Notes under the pieces: generated by a model
The model's database searches: none
What the model saw: the letters and a program-made list of their open reading frames with translations, nothing else
Told to the model about the DNA's origin: nothing
From: Conoideocrella luteorostrata
Taxonomy: Eukaryota; Ascomycota; Sordariomycetes; Hypocreales; Clavicipitaceae
Direction: 5' to 3'
DNA: 38,363 nucleotides
Assembly (NCBI GenBank): GCA_032433595.1
Contig: JASWJB010000371.1
Location: forward strand, 1-38,363
Made by a program: the position numbers and the translations under genes
Shown here: positions 29,691 to 38,363 of the stretch, piece by piece
Layout: each line of letters starts with the position of its first letter
Position numbering within the stretch: the first letter of the stretch is position 1

Positions 29691-30467
29691 TTAAACTTTC
29701 ATTTTACTGGGGAGCCAGCTTTTCAGCTGAAGACGCTCTGATTTGCGATCCGTCTTGGACGCGTTATTTGCCCCGGTGTCGGGGAGCCAGTGCGCCAGCC
29801 CAGTAGCCTGGATAGTTTGGGGCAGCGACTGCTTCAAGGTAGCAGCGACAAACGACTTGTTTTTGCGATAGGCTTCAGGCCACGAGTGGTAGAGCGGCGA
29901 CCCAGACATGGCGAATTTGTGCTTGTAATCGGGCGCTGGAAAGATTTCCAGCTTGAACTGTCTTTGTTCCCCGCTGGGGCCAGCGCCATTCTCCGACGCA
30001 GATGAATCTCTCCTCCTCAGCTCGTCAGACGAATTTATGATTGACGGTCGATAGGTATTGAAGCCGTTGGAGCCTTCATCATCCCCTAAATCGGCGGTGT
30101 GAATATCGGTCTTGATACGCGGCACGGGAACTTGATACGTGAGCGGACTGCAGGCTACGAGTCTGCTCGCAGTGGTCGCTTCCCTGGTGACGGACACAAA
30201 GTTTCCATGATAGCCCTGCATACAGTTAGATATTAGGTTTCCATGCGGCCAGTCGCTACCTAAAGACTGAGCAGAAACTGCATGGCTGAAGAAAGTAGTT
30301 GCAGGAAGCCATACCGATGTCATTTTGAAGACCTCCACGGGTCCATATTGCTCCAGCACTTGTAAAACTGAGCGGCGCTCACCAAAGGTAATTGGTGTAG
30401 GGGAAACCAGCACACGAATGGATCGTTCCGAGATGGACCGCTTCGCAATGTTTGCAGTTGATGCCAT
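29691..30467 (-). CDS. Uncharacterised fungal protein with an RRM-like N-terminal half, two exons
   Basis: Without splicing this is an open frame of 258 codons, but a 99-base intron fits well at 30216-30314: donor GTATGG, branch CTAAC, acceptor TGCAG, phase 0. Removing it gives 225 residues and replaces an irregular Ser/Phe/Cys-rich stretch with the smooth join EVFKMTSGYHGNFVSVTREA. The first 90 residues read like an RNA-recognition-motif fold: strand SIRVLVSP, helix ERRSVLQVLEQYG, strand VEVFKM, then NFVSVTRE and a helix with SRLVACSPL. The middle is Ser/Asp-rich, and the second half has FKLEIFPAPDYKHKF and HSWPEAYRKNKSFVAATLKQ. I recognise it only as a type of conserved hypothetical protein of filamentous fungi; no function is assigned. 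The gene is divergent from med1. Confidence 0.72.
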   Translation of the reverse strand: MASTANIAKRSISERSIRVLVSPTPITFGERRSVLQVLEQYGPVEVFKMTSVWLPATTFFSHAVSAQSLGSDWPHGNLISNCMQGYHGNFVSVTREATTASRLVACSPLTYQVPVPRIKTDIHTADLGDDEGSNGFNTYRPSIINSSDELRRRDSSASENGAGPSGEQRQFKLEIFPAPDYKHKFAMSGSPLYHSWPEAYRKNKSFVAATLKQSLPQTIQATGLAHWLPDTGANNASKTDRKSERLQLKSWLPSKMKV

Positions 30468-31028
30468 TGTAGACGAGCTGTTTTGATGCGTGCTTGCCGA
30501 GCCAGTCCAATGAAGCTAGAGTTCCCGGCAATTTCTTACAACGATGATATAAAAATAAGAATGCGTATAGCTTGGCTAAATACGGACAAATGGAGACACA
30601 GTTGAACAATGAATAGCAATGGCAAGTCAGAATCGCCAGTTGAAAAGCTCGAGCAGCTCTGAGGAAGCCGTGGGTCCCGAAATCACACAAGGCTGGGAAG
30701 GTCGCCAAAAAATTGGAAGGACAAGTGGGTCGCTACCCGCCGGCTTCCCGTCCACATCGAGGGCCCCCAACAAGAGGCTGACTGAGCTCCAGACGTCGTT
30801 GACATCCTCAAGTCATCCTCGAAGGAATCATCATACAGCACATGGCTGCCTACTCAGCGTATTAATAGCCAAGAATCTATCCGAAAAGAATACGAGAAGC
30901 TCTTAACGGTCCGAGTTGACCCTGCGTGGTCCACATGTGAAGCAGAGCGCTCCCAACACCAATCCTATTGCATTTACCTGTCGCAACCGAACGCCACCAT
31001 CCGAAGTCTAGAATCAAGTCTCGTCAAA
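30468..31028. other. Divergent promoter region between the uncharacterised gene and med1
   Basis: In the frame of the MED1 start codon, the sequence is open without a stop from 30786 to 31028 but has no ATG. A 95-codon frame at 30619-30906 starts with ATG in another frame. Parts of both read like protein, yet no single model with good splice sites emerges. It is most simply the shared promoter and med1 leader. Confidence 0.45.
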
Positions 31029-33165
31029 ATGACGACCCCGACACCAATGAAGCATGCGGCGTCACAGCAAGGCCGCACGCCTTCGCAGCTCGCAGCGGCA
31101 ACGCCTCCGGTTTCAACACCGTTCTCGAATCTTGCGCAGGCTGCATTCTCACCACGAGGTCCCAAATCATCCCCACAGCAGTTTAAAAAATCTCCTGCGA
31201 CGTCAAATTTGATGGGTCAGTCGGGTATGGGAGCCTTCAATTTTGATAGCCCATCAACGGCAGCTGCCATGGGCGCATTGGGCCTAGGCGGCGGCTTTGA
31301 CATGGGCCTCGATAACGTCGGTGTTGGAGGATTAGACGCTCTTGGGGCGGCTCTTGCCAACGAGGATGACAAGTTGAAGCGGCTTGACACAATATTGAAG
31401 CTCCTGAGTGTCAGTTTCAACTCTCACAACGAAAATAAAGATGCTAAATCTAACTCCGTGACAGACTAAGAAAGGACTCGTCAGTGAAGCCAGCCTGGAG
31501 CGTTTGGCACAGCGAATTGGCTTGGAGTTGCTATCCGAAGAGCAAAGAACGCCCGGGGGTCGAAAGACGAGAACTTTGGCTATAGCCGGATCCGCCATTG
31601 CCCTTGATATCGTCCTCGATAACAATATTGTTCAAAGTGTTTCTCTGGCATACCACGGATCTGCCCCATCGGTGTCAAAACACATGGATGCGGCTGGCCA
31701 AATACTACTCAGAGACTTGACTCTGCTTCCAGGACAAAGCCCTCTAACAAAATCTTTGGAAAACTTCGCCACGAATTTCGAGCGCCTGGCTGGCCTGGAT
31801 AAGCTTAGCATTGTGCCAGGGCTAGATTGCCATGAGGCGCTGGCTGGCATTTATGCGAGCCTGGATAAGATACATGAATGGGACATGTCCAAGCTACGGG
31901 AAGAAGAGGCAATGAAAGGAAGATCTGAGAAGTACCTGTTCAATATAGCCATGTGTTCAAGGCACGGCCGGCCGGTGATGCACGACAGGGATACAGTTGG
32001 GCTTGCATTGCAGTACTGGAAACAGCTCAGATTTGTAATACCTTCTACGGATGAGTCGATGGCCTTCAGTGAGAAGAAAGAAAAAGTCTGGTCTCTTCTC
32101 CTGGGTTGTGCTCCCTTGGACGGCTTAGGAGTCCCCCCTGTTAGAGTTTCTGATAACTGGATCTCAAAGGACATCATCAAGGAGGATGCGACGTTGGACA
32201 CTTCCAAGACCATTCTCGACTGGCAAGAGCCCGAGAATATCTCGCTGCCGCAGTCAGAGGACAACAAGGATGCCGGCATGGAATTATTGCAGCCTGACCT
32301 CTCAACAACCCGAGTACCTCGGGTCATGTTCACCGTCACATTCGACCCTCCTGTTGTGCTCCCCCAGAACGAATGGGCACGTCTGTACATGTACGCCAAT
32401 GTTAACCCTCCCAACATTCACAGCGATCTAGGACAACGTGGACAACCATCTACACCACCTACTTTTGACAGCCTACTCTTTCCGTTCCCGTATGGCGTTA
32501 AAGTCGACCCTAGTGAATGTCGAGCTATTTCCCGCCAGCGAGATGTCCGCGTCTTTGACAAAAACCATGTGGAGCACATGAAGCGGCACCACAACACCCT
32601 CTTCATTTACAAACCAATATACTCACAAACCGTTTCTGAAATGCCATTCTCCCATCCTCGACAGTTACTGGATATGCTACCCCTCCTACGACAATATGCC
32701 TTCCTGTCAACTCTGCTAGAAAACAGCTTCGGCTCCAACACCAGGGCCTTAGAATCTCCTGAACACCCTCCGACAGAAGAAACAAAGACAAAAAAGGACC
32801 AATTGTTGGACTTTATGGACGTCAAGAAAAAAGTTACTCCTTCTGCCGACACTGGTAATGGCACCAGCAACGGCACCGATACATCCACAGCAGACAGTTC
32901 GACAAACATAGATGCCATCCTATGGGTTCATCCCGCGCCACATATACAAATTGTCTTTCCCATGGGCACATCTACCGCCAACGTCTCGCTTAAAATACAG
33001 GAAGGTGGTGTGGTGGAAATTATTGATGAAAATATTCTGAGCCACCAAGGGAAAGACACGGAGGGGACGAGAAAAAATTTTACGAGGGAGAAGATGGGAA
33101 AACTGCTGGAGCACATGGAGGATTTGTGCAAGTGGGCCGAGTGGCTGCAGTCGAGATTGGCATGA
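31029..33165 (+). CDS. med1: Mediator of RNA polymerase II transcription subunit 1, two exons
   Basis: Subunit of the Mediator middle module that links activators to RNA polymerase II in the nucleus. Exon 1 is 31029-31409; the intron begins GTCAGT, has branch point CTAAC and ends at CAG 31464; exon 2 is 31465-33165, giving 693 residues. An acceptor six bases later (AAG, 31470) would remove two residues (Thr-Lys) and cannot be excluded. The start MTTPTPMKHAASQQGRTPSQ and the Ser/Pro-rich head with SPRGPKSSPQQFKKSP match filamentous-fungal Med1. The Med1 core follows with ASLERLAQRIGLELLSEE, LAIAGSAIALDIVLDNNIVQ, VSLAYHGS, HMDAAGQILLRDL, FATNFERLAGLDKLS and LDCHEALAGIYASLDKI. The C-terminal part is a long domain ending in a Lys/Glu helix. 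A Thr/Asp/Asn-rich linker lies near 32840-32905. Confidence 0.93.
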
Positions 33166-33854
33166 ACAGGCGAGGTGACGCGTGGCCGAAGGAAGTTTAA
33201 ATGATACCCATAGTTAAGATGATGTGTTAACGGCTCGCAGCATTCGAAAGAGGATCTTGATTGGTTTCCGGTGCCGCAGTCATTGTATTATATTGTAGTA
33301 ATTCGAGAGGAGCGGGGGGCGGATCGTGCAGCGATAGATAGTTGGTCAGCTGCATTTCATTGCACAAGCGGGATTAAAGCAAGTTAGCTTATTTATGCAT
33401 GGCGAACACGTACGGCAAAAAGCAACGTATTACTACTTACAGGCATATTTATGCTGTTGTCAAACTCGACACCCAGGCTTCATTGTGAGGTGCTCGTTTT
33501 CACGGAGTACGCGCAACCCAGTGGAGGATGATTCACCAGCCATGTCGGGCAGCACATGAAGACAGAACAGGGCCTGTCCCAATTTTTTTATTTTTATATG
33601 AATATATTACCTACATCTCTCACAATACCCCAATACCCCAATACCCCAATACCCCAATGCACAATACACAGCACAATAATATAGTATAAATGAGTTCATG
33701 AATCATAGAGCCTCATGAGGAAACTGAATATGTAAGAAAGATATGAAAGAAAATTAAGTCAGGTCGACGACCTCAGGTCTACAACGAACACACAGACAGA
33801 CAGACAAATGTACGAAAACTAATTAAATTAAATTTTTTGTCTTCCATCCTCCAT
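33166..33854. other. Intergenic region between convergent med1 and the GH16 gene
   Basis: No gene seen. It holds the two 3' untranslated regions. An AATACCCC microsatellite lies at 33625-33657, and AT-rich, AATTAAATTAAATT-like sequence lies at 33817-33838, just beyond the GH16 stop and suited to 3' end formation. A diverged heptamer (CACGGAGTAC) lies near 33501. Confidence 0.5.
33625..33657. repeat. AATACCCC octamer microsatellite
   Basis: About four tandem copies of an 8-base unit (AATACCCC) lie in the 3' region between two convergent genes. Confidence 0.85.
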
Positions 33855-36469
33855 TTACAGAACCAAGGCGGCAAGGGCGCCGAGGAACACAACCGCACTG
33901 AAGCTCATGGTGGAAGCACCACTGACAACAGTTGGGGGGCAGTTGGGGCCGGTGCAGCCGTTGCCGCCGGTGACGGGAGTAGCAGCAGGGTTGATGCCAG
34001 TGATGATGCCGCTGCTGACAGTGCAGTCGGGGCCGACACACACAGCACCAGAGCCGGTGGGTTGAGGCTTTGCAATGGCAGTGCTGTTGTTGCTCCAGCC
34101 ACTAGGGTTGTTGCCACTGGGGTTGTTGCCACTGGGGTTGTTGCCACTGGGGTTGTTGCCACTGGGGTTGTTGCCACTGGGGTTGTTGCCATTGGGGTTG
34201 TTGCCATTGGGGTTGTTGCCATTGGGGTTGTTGCCATTGGGGTTGTTGCCATTGGGGTTGCCGCCATTGGGGTTGCCGCCGTGGGGGTTATTGTCATGGG
34301 GTTTGTTGCCGCTGGGGATGCCACTAGGTTGAGGGATCAAAGTCTCGGTCTCGTAGACGTCGGCGGTGGTCTTGATGGGGCGGAAAGCAGATTGGGTGGC
34401 GAAGCCGCCTTTCTTGGGACCAGTAGGGACAGGGACACCAGTCTGATCACCAGGGCAGTATGTGGTAGTGATGACCTCGGTGGTGACCTTGCCGACGGGG
34501 CAGTTGGTGACGACTGGTGCGCAGCTGGTGATGGTGTAGGTCTTGGTCACCTTGGTGGTGATGGTCGTCTTGTCATTGTTACCAGAGCCAGAGCCGGGGG
34601 TCTTGGTTGGCTTGGGACCAACGTTGGGCTTTCCAGAGACAGGGCACACAGTCGTGTACAGAGGAATGGTCACAGTAGTGACCTTACCAATTGGACAGTT
34701 GGTAACGGTGGGCTTGCAGCTGGTGATGGTGTGAACGGAGGTGGTGTACACAGTCGAGGTGGTAAGCTCCACGGACGAGGTCATGGTAGAGTTGGACCAC
34801 TTGTGAGTCGAGATGGAGCTGGTGACTGAAGGCGAGATGGTGTCGACAGTAGCACTCTTGGTAGACTCAGTGATAACAGGAGACTTGGTGGACACATCTT
34901 TCGAGGAGGTGCTCGACGTGGAGACGGTATCGACAGTCTTGGAGTTGGTGCCGGTGGTGCCGTCGGTAGTGGTCTTGGTGGCTGAGGTGGTCGAGGCGGA
35001 CGAAGTGCTGCTGCTAGTGGAAGTAGTCGATGAGCTGGAAGTAGTCGTAGAAGTAGTTGACGTCGTAGTGGTAGAAGTAGCTGACGTTGTAGTGGTGGAC
35101 GAAGATGTAGTGGTAGTGCTGCTGGTAGTCGTGGTCTTTGGACCTTCCTGCTTGAAAACACGGATATCCTTGATTTTGAAATAGACATCCTCAAATTCGG
35201 AGGGGTTGTTGCTAACATAGTTGACACAGCTGGTGCCAGTGGCCTTCTTACACTGGTCCCACGTGCCATCCTCTTGAACAGGATTACCGCACAAGGCGAT
35301 ATTGATGATTAATCGCTGATTCTTGAAGATCTTGTCAACGTTGCAGTGAGAAGCCTTCAGGTTTACCGTGGGAAGCCCCCAGCTGGAAGTGTCGGGAGAG
35401 TCAGAGTCGATGTTTGCGGGAGCGGCATGGGAGCGCCACGTGTAGACCTTGATGAAATCTTTGGTCCATTCCATGGCATCTAGATGTAACGAAATGTAAG
35501 CCCCTACGGAAATGATACAGGAGAAGAACTTGGGGGGTGGGGTTGAACGTACAGACACCACCATCGTCGGAGGCCCAAGGACCCTGGACATCATCAACAA
35601 CACACCCCTGGTTATTCCACTGCAAAGGAATGTTCTTGTAATCGTTGTCACAGTTGCTGGCAGTGGAGAGACTGGTAGACTGGTCGGCTCCATCCAACTT
35701 GCACTGGCCATTGAGACCGGCATAAAACATGTGAAAAGCTGGCTTGTTGTAGGGGTTCATATTCCATCCCTCATAAATGTCGACTTCACCGTCGGAGTGC
35801 CAGTCGTCACCGAGCGTCCAGCTATGGCTGTTGTCAGTACCCAGTTCAAAAGAGCCGCAGAGACAGCAGTGTATCTCCCACAGACAGCCGAGAGTCCGAC
35901 GTAATAATGTAGATGATAACTTACAAAGCTGGCCAGGTGCCGCACTTGTTCTTGGGCAAGTGAGTGAACCGAGCTACGATAAGGTTCTTGTTGAAACGAG
36001 CCGTGGACTCGACTCTCACGCTGCTGCGACCCAAGTCGGCACCAGTCAGGATAGACTTGCTCTCTACTCCCAGCTTAATTTCGTTGCCCTCGGTGCTGAA
36101 AATACCGAGTTTAGCAGCGTCAGCATGGCTCCGGTAGATGACATGGCCGCCGTTCAAATCCGGTGCCTGAAGAATAGCGATGAGTTAACTTTCTTCTTTC
36201 AAACTTGATACCATCAACCTGAGCCACTCTAGAGTACACTGCAGCAAGAGACTGCTCTCGGGACACATAGCTGATAGCAACATGACAGCAGAAGACGAAG
36301 ACTGGAAAAGAAAGGGGCAGGGAACGTTGAGCTGTCATACCGTGCTGAAATCAAAATTTTGAACGAAGTTGGTCGAGTCGTATGTGTCCTCGAGATACCA
36401 CTTAAGAGCAGCGGCGTTGCCGGTAAAGGCAAGAGCAGCAGTTGCCAAGGAAATGAATGAAGGGGCCAT
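33855..36469 (-). CDS. GPI-anchored GH16 endo-glucanase-like protein, four exons
   Basis: Exons are 36469-36341, 36166-35925, 35821-35553 and 35479-33855, giving 754 residues; the introns are 174, 103 and 73 bases with GTATGA, GTAAGT and GTACGT donors. The signal peptide is MAPSFISLATAALAFTGNAA. The GH16 domain (about 24-325) shows NGGHVIYRS, SVRVESTARFNKNLIVARFT, the join GTWPAFWTLGDDW and the catalytic motif GEVDIYEGWN, with E136 (nucleophile), D138 and E141 (acid/base). GGVYAMEWT, restored by the third splice, and WGLPTVNL also fit. The enzyme should cut beta-1,3 or mixed-linkage glucan outside the cell or in the wall. A Ser/Thr-rich linker (from about 328), two SC-P-VTNCP(I/V)GKVTT modules and NNPNG/NNPSG repeats (about 610-672) follow. 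The hydrophobic end (MSFSAVVFLGALAALVL) suggests a GPI anchor. A start at 35723 in the exon-4 frame would lose the catalytic residues and is wrong. Confidence 0.93.
34105..34290 (-). repeat. Coding tandem repeat, 15-base units (NNPSG/NNPNG) in the GH16 protein
   Basis: About 12 tandem 15-base units encode Asn-Asn-Pro-Ser-Gly at the C-terminal side and Asn-Asn-Pro-Asn-Gly at the N-terminal side. The two types form blocks, which suggests stepwise expansion from single changed copies. Length variation between strains is likely. Confidence 0.9.
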
Positions 36470-38363
36470 TTTGTCTTGTGTTGTTAAAAAATGGTCAAGA
36501 TCCAGAAACGAGTGTATAGGCTGAAATCAGCAACGAGTGAATACGACGTACGATACGTCAGAGGACGAGCGAGATGCTCTTGAATGTCAGGAAGGGGCAA
36601 CGAATTGAAGATGCCTCCACTACAGGACAGACGACCGGAACAGTACTGGATGGTAAAGATCGAAAGAAAAGTCCCATCTTTGACAGCTGTGGGCTAAAGG
36701 CTGCTTTTGAACGATGCTCTCGGAGTTGAGCCGCAGTGGATGCTTCGTCAAGTCCCAGTACTAACCATCGTGGGATGGCCCATCATATTCGGCCAGTATC
36801 CCGCTCACAAGACACAAAACGAACGTGCGGTAACGTACTAGACCGGTCAATACGAGTGACCGACCGCCCAGGTAGGCGCCTGTGATCGAATGAGGCTGAG
36901 AATAGGGAGTACCGTGGTTCAATATTACGAGCACTGCTAAGGAAACTCCACTCACGCATCCTTACCTGGTGCTGGGTGTAGTCGCTACTAGTACTCCGTA
37001 GACTCCAAGGATAGTAGTAGTGTTATGGGTCGATATCCGGCACCCTCAACCAAAATCACCCGTGTCATGAGTTCGTCTGTCAGATGGGTCTGTTCAAAAT
37101 TGGATTGGACGTACTGGACGGGGTAATATACACTGCGTATTGCAATATTGCATGACTGTCTACCTGGGTACCTACTTAAGCTGCCTAATAATAAGTAGTG
37201 AATTAGCCTCAAATATCAGAATCTTCCAGGAACTGCTCCGTAGATGAACCAGATCAGATATTCAGTATCTGTTCCTACTATCATCACAACTTCGTGAGAT
37301 ATAATAGATCTGTGGTAAAACCTGGTCTTCTGCAAGCCAATTAGTCAAAGCGGAGCGAGATGAGCAATATTGGTTGGAGAAGCTGGATAGCGTTTGGCCA
37401 CAAAGACGTAATGGGGCCATGGATGCCAAAATGGGGCTCCAGCCCGCAGTCCACGATGCCTAAGCCTGATGATATATGAGAAAGAGCTGGTCTGCTAGTT
37501 GACGCTAATGCAGGAACATGCTGTTGGTTGGAGTTGTTTCGGCGTAGGGTAGTTCTGTCTAGTACAAGTACAGTACCACGAGCTGTGCTGTTCGTCCTGT
37601 CGCCCTCCTTTCTAGGTTGGGATCAATCCACGCGATGTCATGAGCGCAGCGGTGACAGATGGTGAGGTGAGTAATTACCTACCTGCCGGCTGCGTTAGGT
37701 CATGGATGTAGGTTAGGGTCTTAACCGAGGATGGCGCGGTCGACGGCGACGAAGACAGCAACTACCATGGACGCCCAACAGGGCATCAATAAACGAGTTG
37801 ATGCTGACACAGCACTGCAGCGACTCATCCGATATCTGACCCTGGGTCGATTGACTTGGCCAGACCATGCGGGACAAGGATGCGACGACGAAGTTTGCAA
37901 ACCCTGGGCCAGCGACCCTCATCAGCTCTTCATGAGTGCGCATATTAGCCTCTGATTGGCAGATGCACCGTAGCTCACCACACTAGCGCCTCGTTATTCA
38001 TTGTGCTTGCAGTTGCGGAGTAGTAATGCCTTTGTACGTTTGTGCCTGCCCCTGGCGCTGGACCACTTTTTTGGCGTAGTATCTTTTGCCCTTGCCGCTG
38101 TCACTCTAGTCAGTCACCGTCAGTCTCGTCCATCTGGAGGATTGACGATCCGGCTGAGCCGCCGAAAGACACCAACCATACGCCGTACACCTTGCAGGAT
38201 CTATCGATTGCCACGACGCCTCGGGGCATACACTTGACGCGTTTTTCTCCTTGCCCAGAAATTTGAGCTTGGAACTCAGTTTCCATGAAATTCCCTCGCC
38301 CTGTTTGCCGCAACGTCCGGCAACCTGTTCCCCCCCCCCCCCCCCTCTGTCTCTCTCTGTCTG
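36470..38363. other. Intergenic region upstream of the GH16 gene to the window end
   Basis: No supportable gene in 1.9 kb. The left part is the GH16 promoter. Exact heptamers lie at 36994 and 37236, and a diverged one (TGCGGAGTAG) near 38014. Short frames at 37713-37955 and 38001-38313 lack domains. A run of about 17 C residues at 38330-38346 followed by TCTG/TCTC repeats ends the window and could be the CT-rich leader of a gene beyond it. Confidence 0.45.
38330..38363. repeat. Poly-C tract followed by TCTG/TCTC repeats
   Basis: About 17 consecutive C residues, then TCTGTCTCTCTCTGTCTG to the window end. Such homopolymers are unstable in replication and are also prone to assembly error. Confidence 0.85.

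Noticed and set aside
30619..30906. 95-codon plus-strand frame upstream of med1
   Set aside because: It starts with ATG but lies in a divergent promoter, has no recognised family, and no splice model joins it convincingly to the open stretch that follows.
34105..34290. Regular short repeats that could suggest a CRISPR array
   Set aside because: The units are directly adjacent 15-base codon repeats with no spacers, inside a eukaryotic gene.
33837..34829. 330-codon plus-strand frame opposite the GH16 tail
   Set aside because: It is antisense to the Ser/Thr and NNPSG repeats and looks like the reverse reading of low-complexity sequence.
1..38363. tRNA genes
   Set aside because: I looked for T-loop GTTCRA motifs with flanking arms. 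Those near 66 and 17752 have no complementary stems or acceptor arms. A covariance-model scan was not possible here.

Overview
This window comes from a filamentous ascomycete, most likely a Sordariomycete and probably of the order Hypocreales. The evidence is compact protein genes with short GT-AG introns (47 to 237 bases) and branch points of the CTAAC/CTGAC type, fungus-specific families (STS1/Cut8, SUR7/PalI, fungal MED1, GPI-anchored wall proteins), no bacterial operons, and short AT-rich islands that look like old RIP-mutated repeats. The species cannot be fixed from the sequence. I find 14 protein-coding genes, nine of which have introns that I placed by hand from reading frame, splice signals and family conservation. 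I saw no convincing tRNA, rRNA, CRISPR array or intact transposon.

Layout from left to right: a small bZIP transcription factor (+) converges on rad52 (-), the homologous-recombination mediator. The proteasome-tethering factor sts1/cut8 (-) follows. After about 2.9 kb without a supportable gene come nop13 (+, nucleolar two-RRM protein) and a DsbA/FrnE-type thioredoxin-fold protein (+). An F-box-like protein (-) and an AIR1/2-like protein with five zinc knuckles (-) come next. A 3.6 kb intergenic stretch then leads to the ORMDL sphingolipid regulator (+). A threonine/histidine-rich GPI-anchored repeat protein (+), a class I O-methyltransferase (+), a SUR7/PalI membrane protein (-), an uncharacterised protein (-), Mediator subunit 1 (+) and a GPI-anchored GH16 glucanase (-) complete the window.

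Most of the genes are ordinary chromosomal housekeeping genes for DNA repair, proteasome localisation, ribosome biogenesis, RNA surveillance, sphingolipid homeostasis and transcription. The two GPI-anchored, repeat-rich wall proteins, and possibly the SUR7/PalI protein, form a loose cell-surface theme in the right half. There is no sign of a secondary-metabolite cluster; the O-methyltransferase stands alone.

The most striking unexplained signals lie between genes. The heptamer CTCCGTA/TACGGAG (period-7 unit TACTCCG) occurs about 30 times by hand count, against roughly 5 expected by chance, and almost always outside coding sequence; it is present as three perfect tandem copies at 29385-29405. 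The 879 bases before the ORMDL start codon contain no ATG on the coding strand, which suggests a very long leader kept free of upstream start codons. The GPI-anchored repeat protein carries a metallothionein-like cysteine cluster next to 28-residue tandem repeats rich in Trp, His and Thr.
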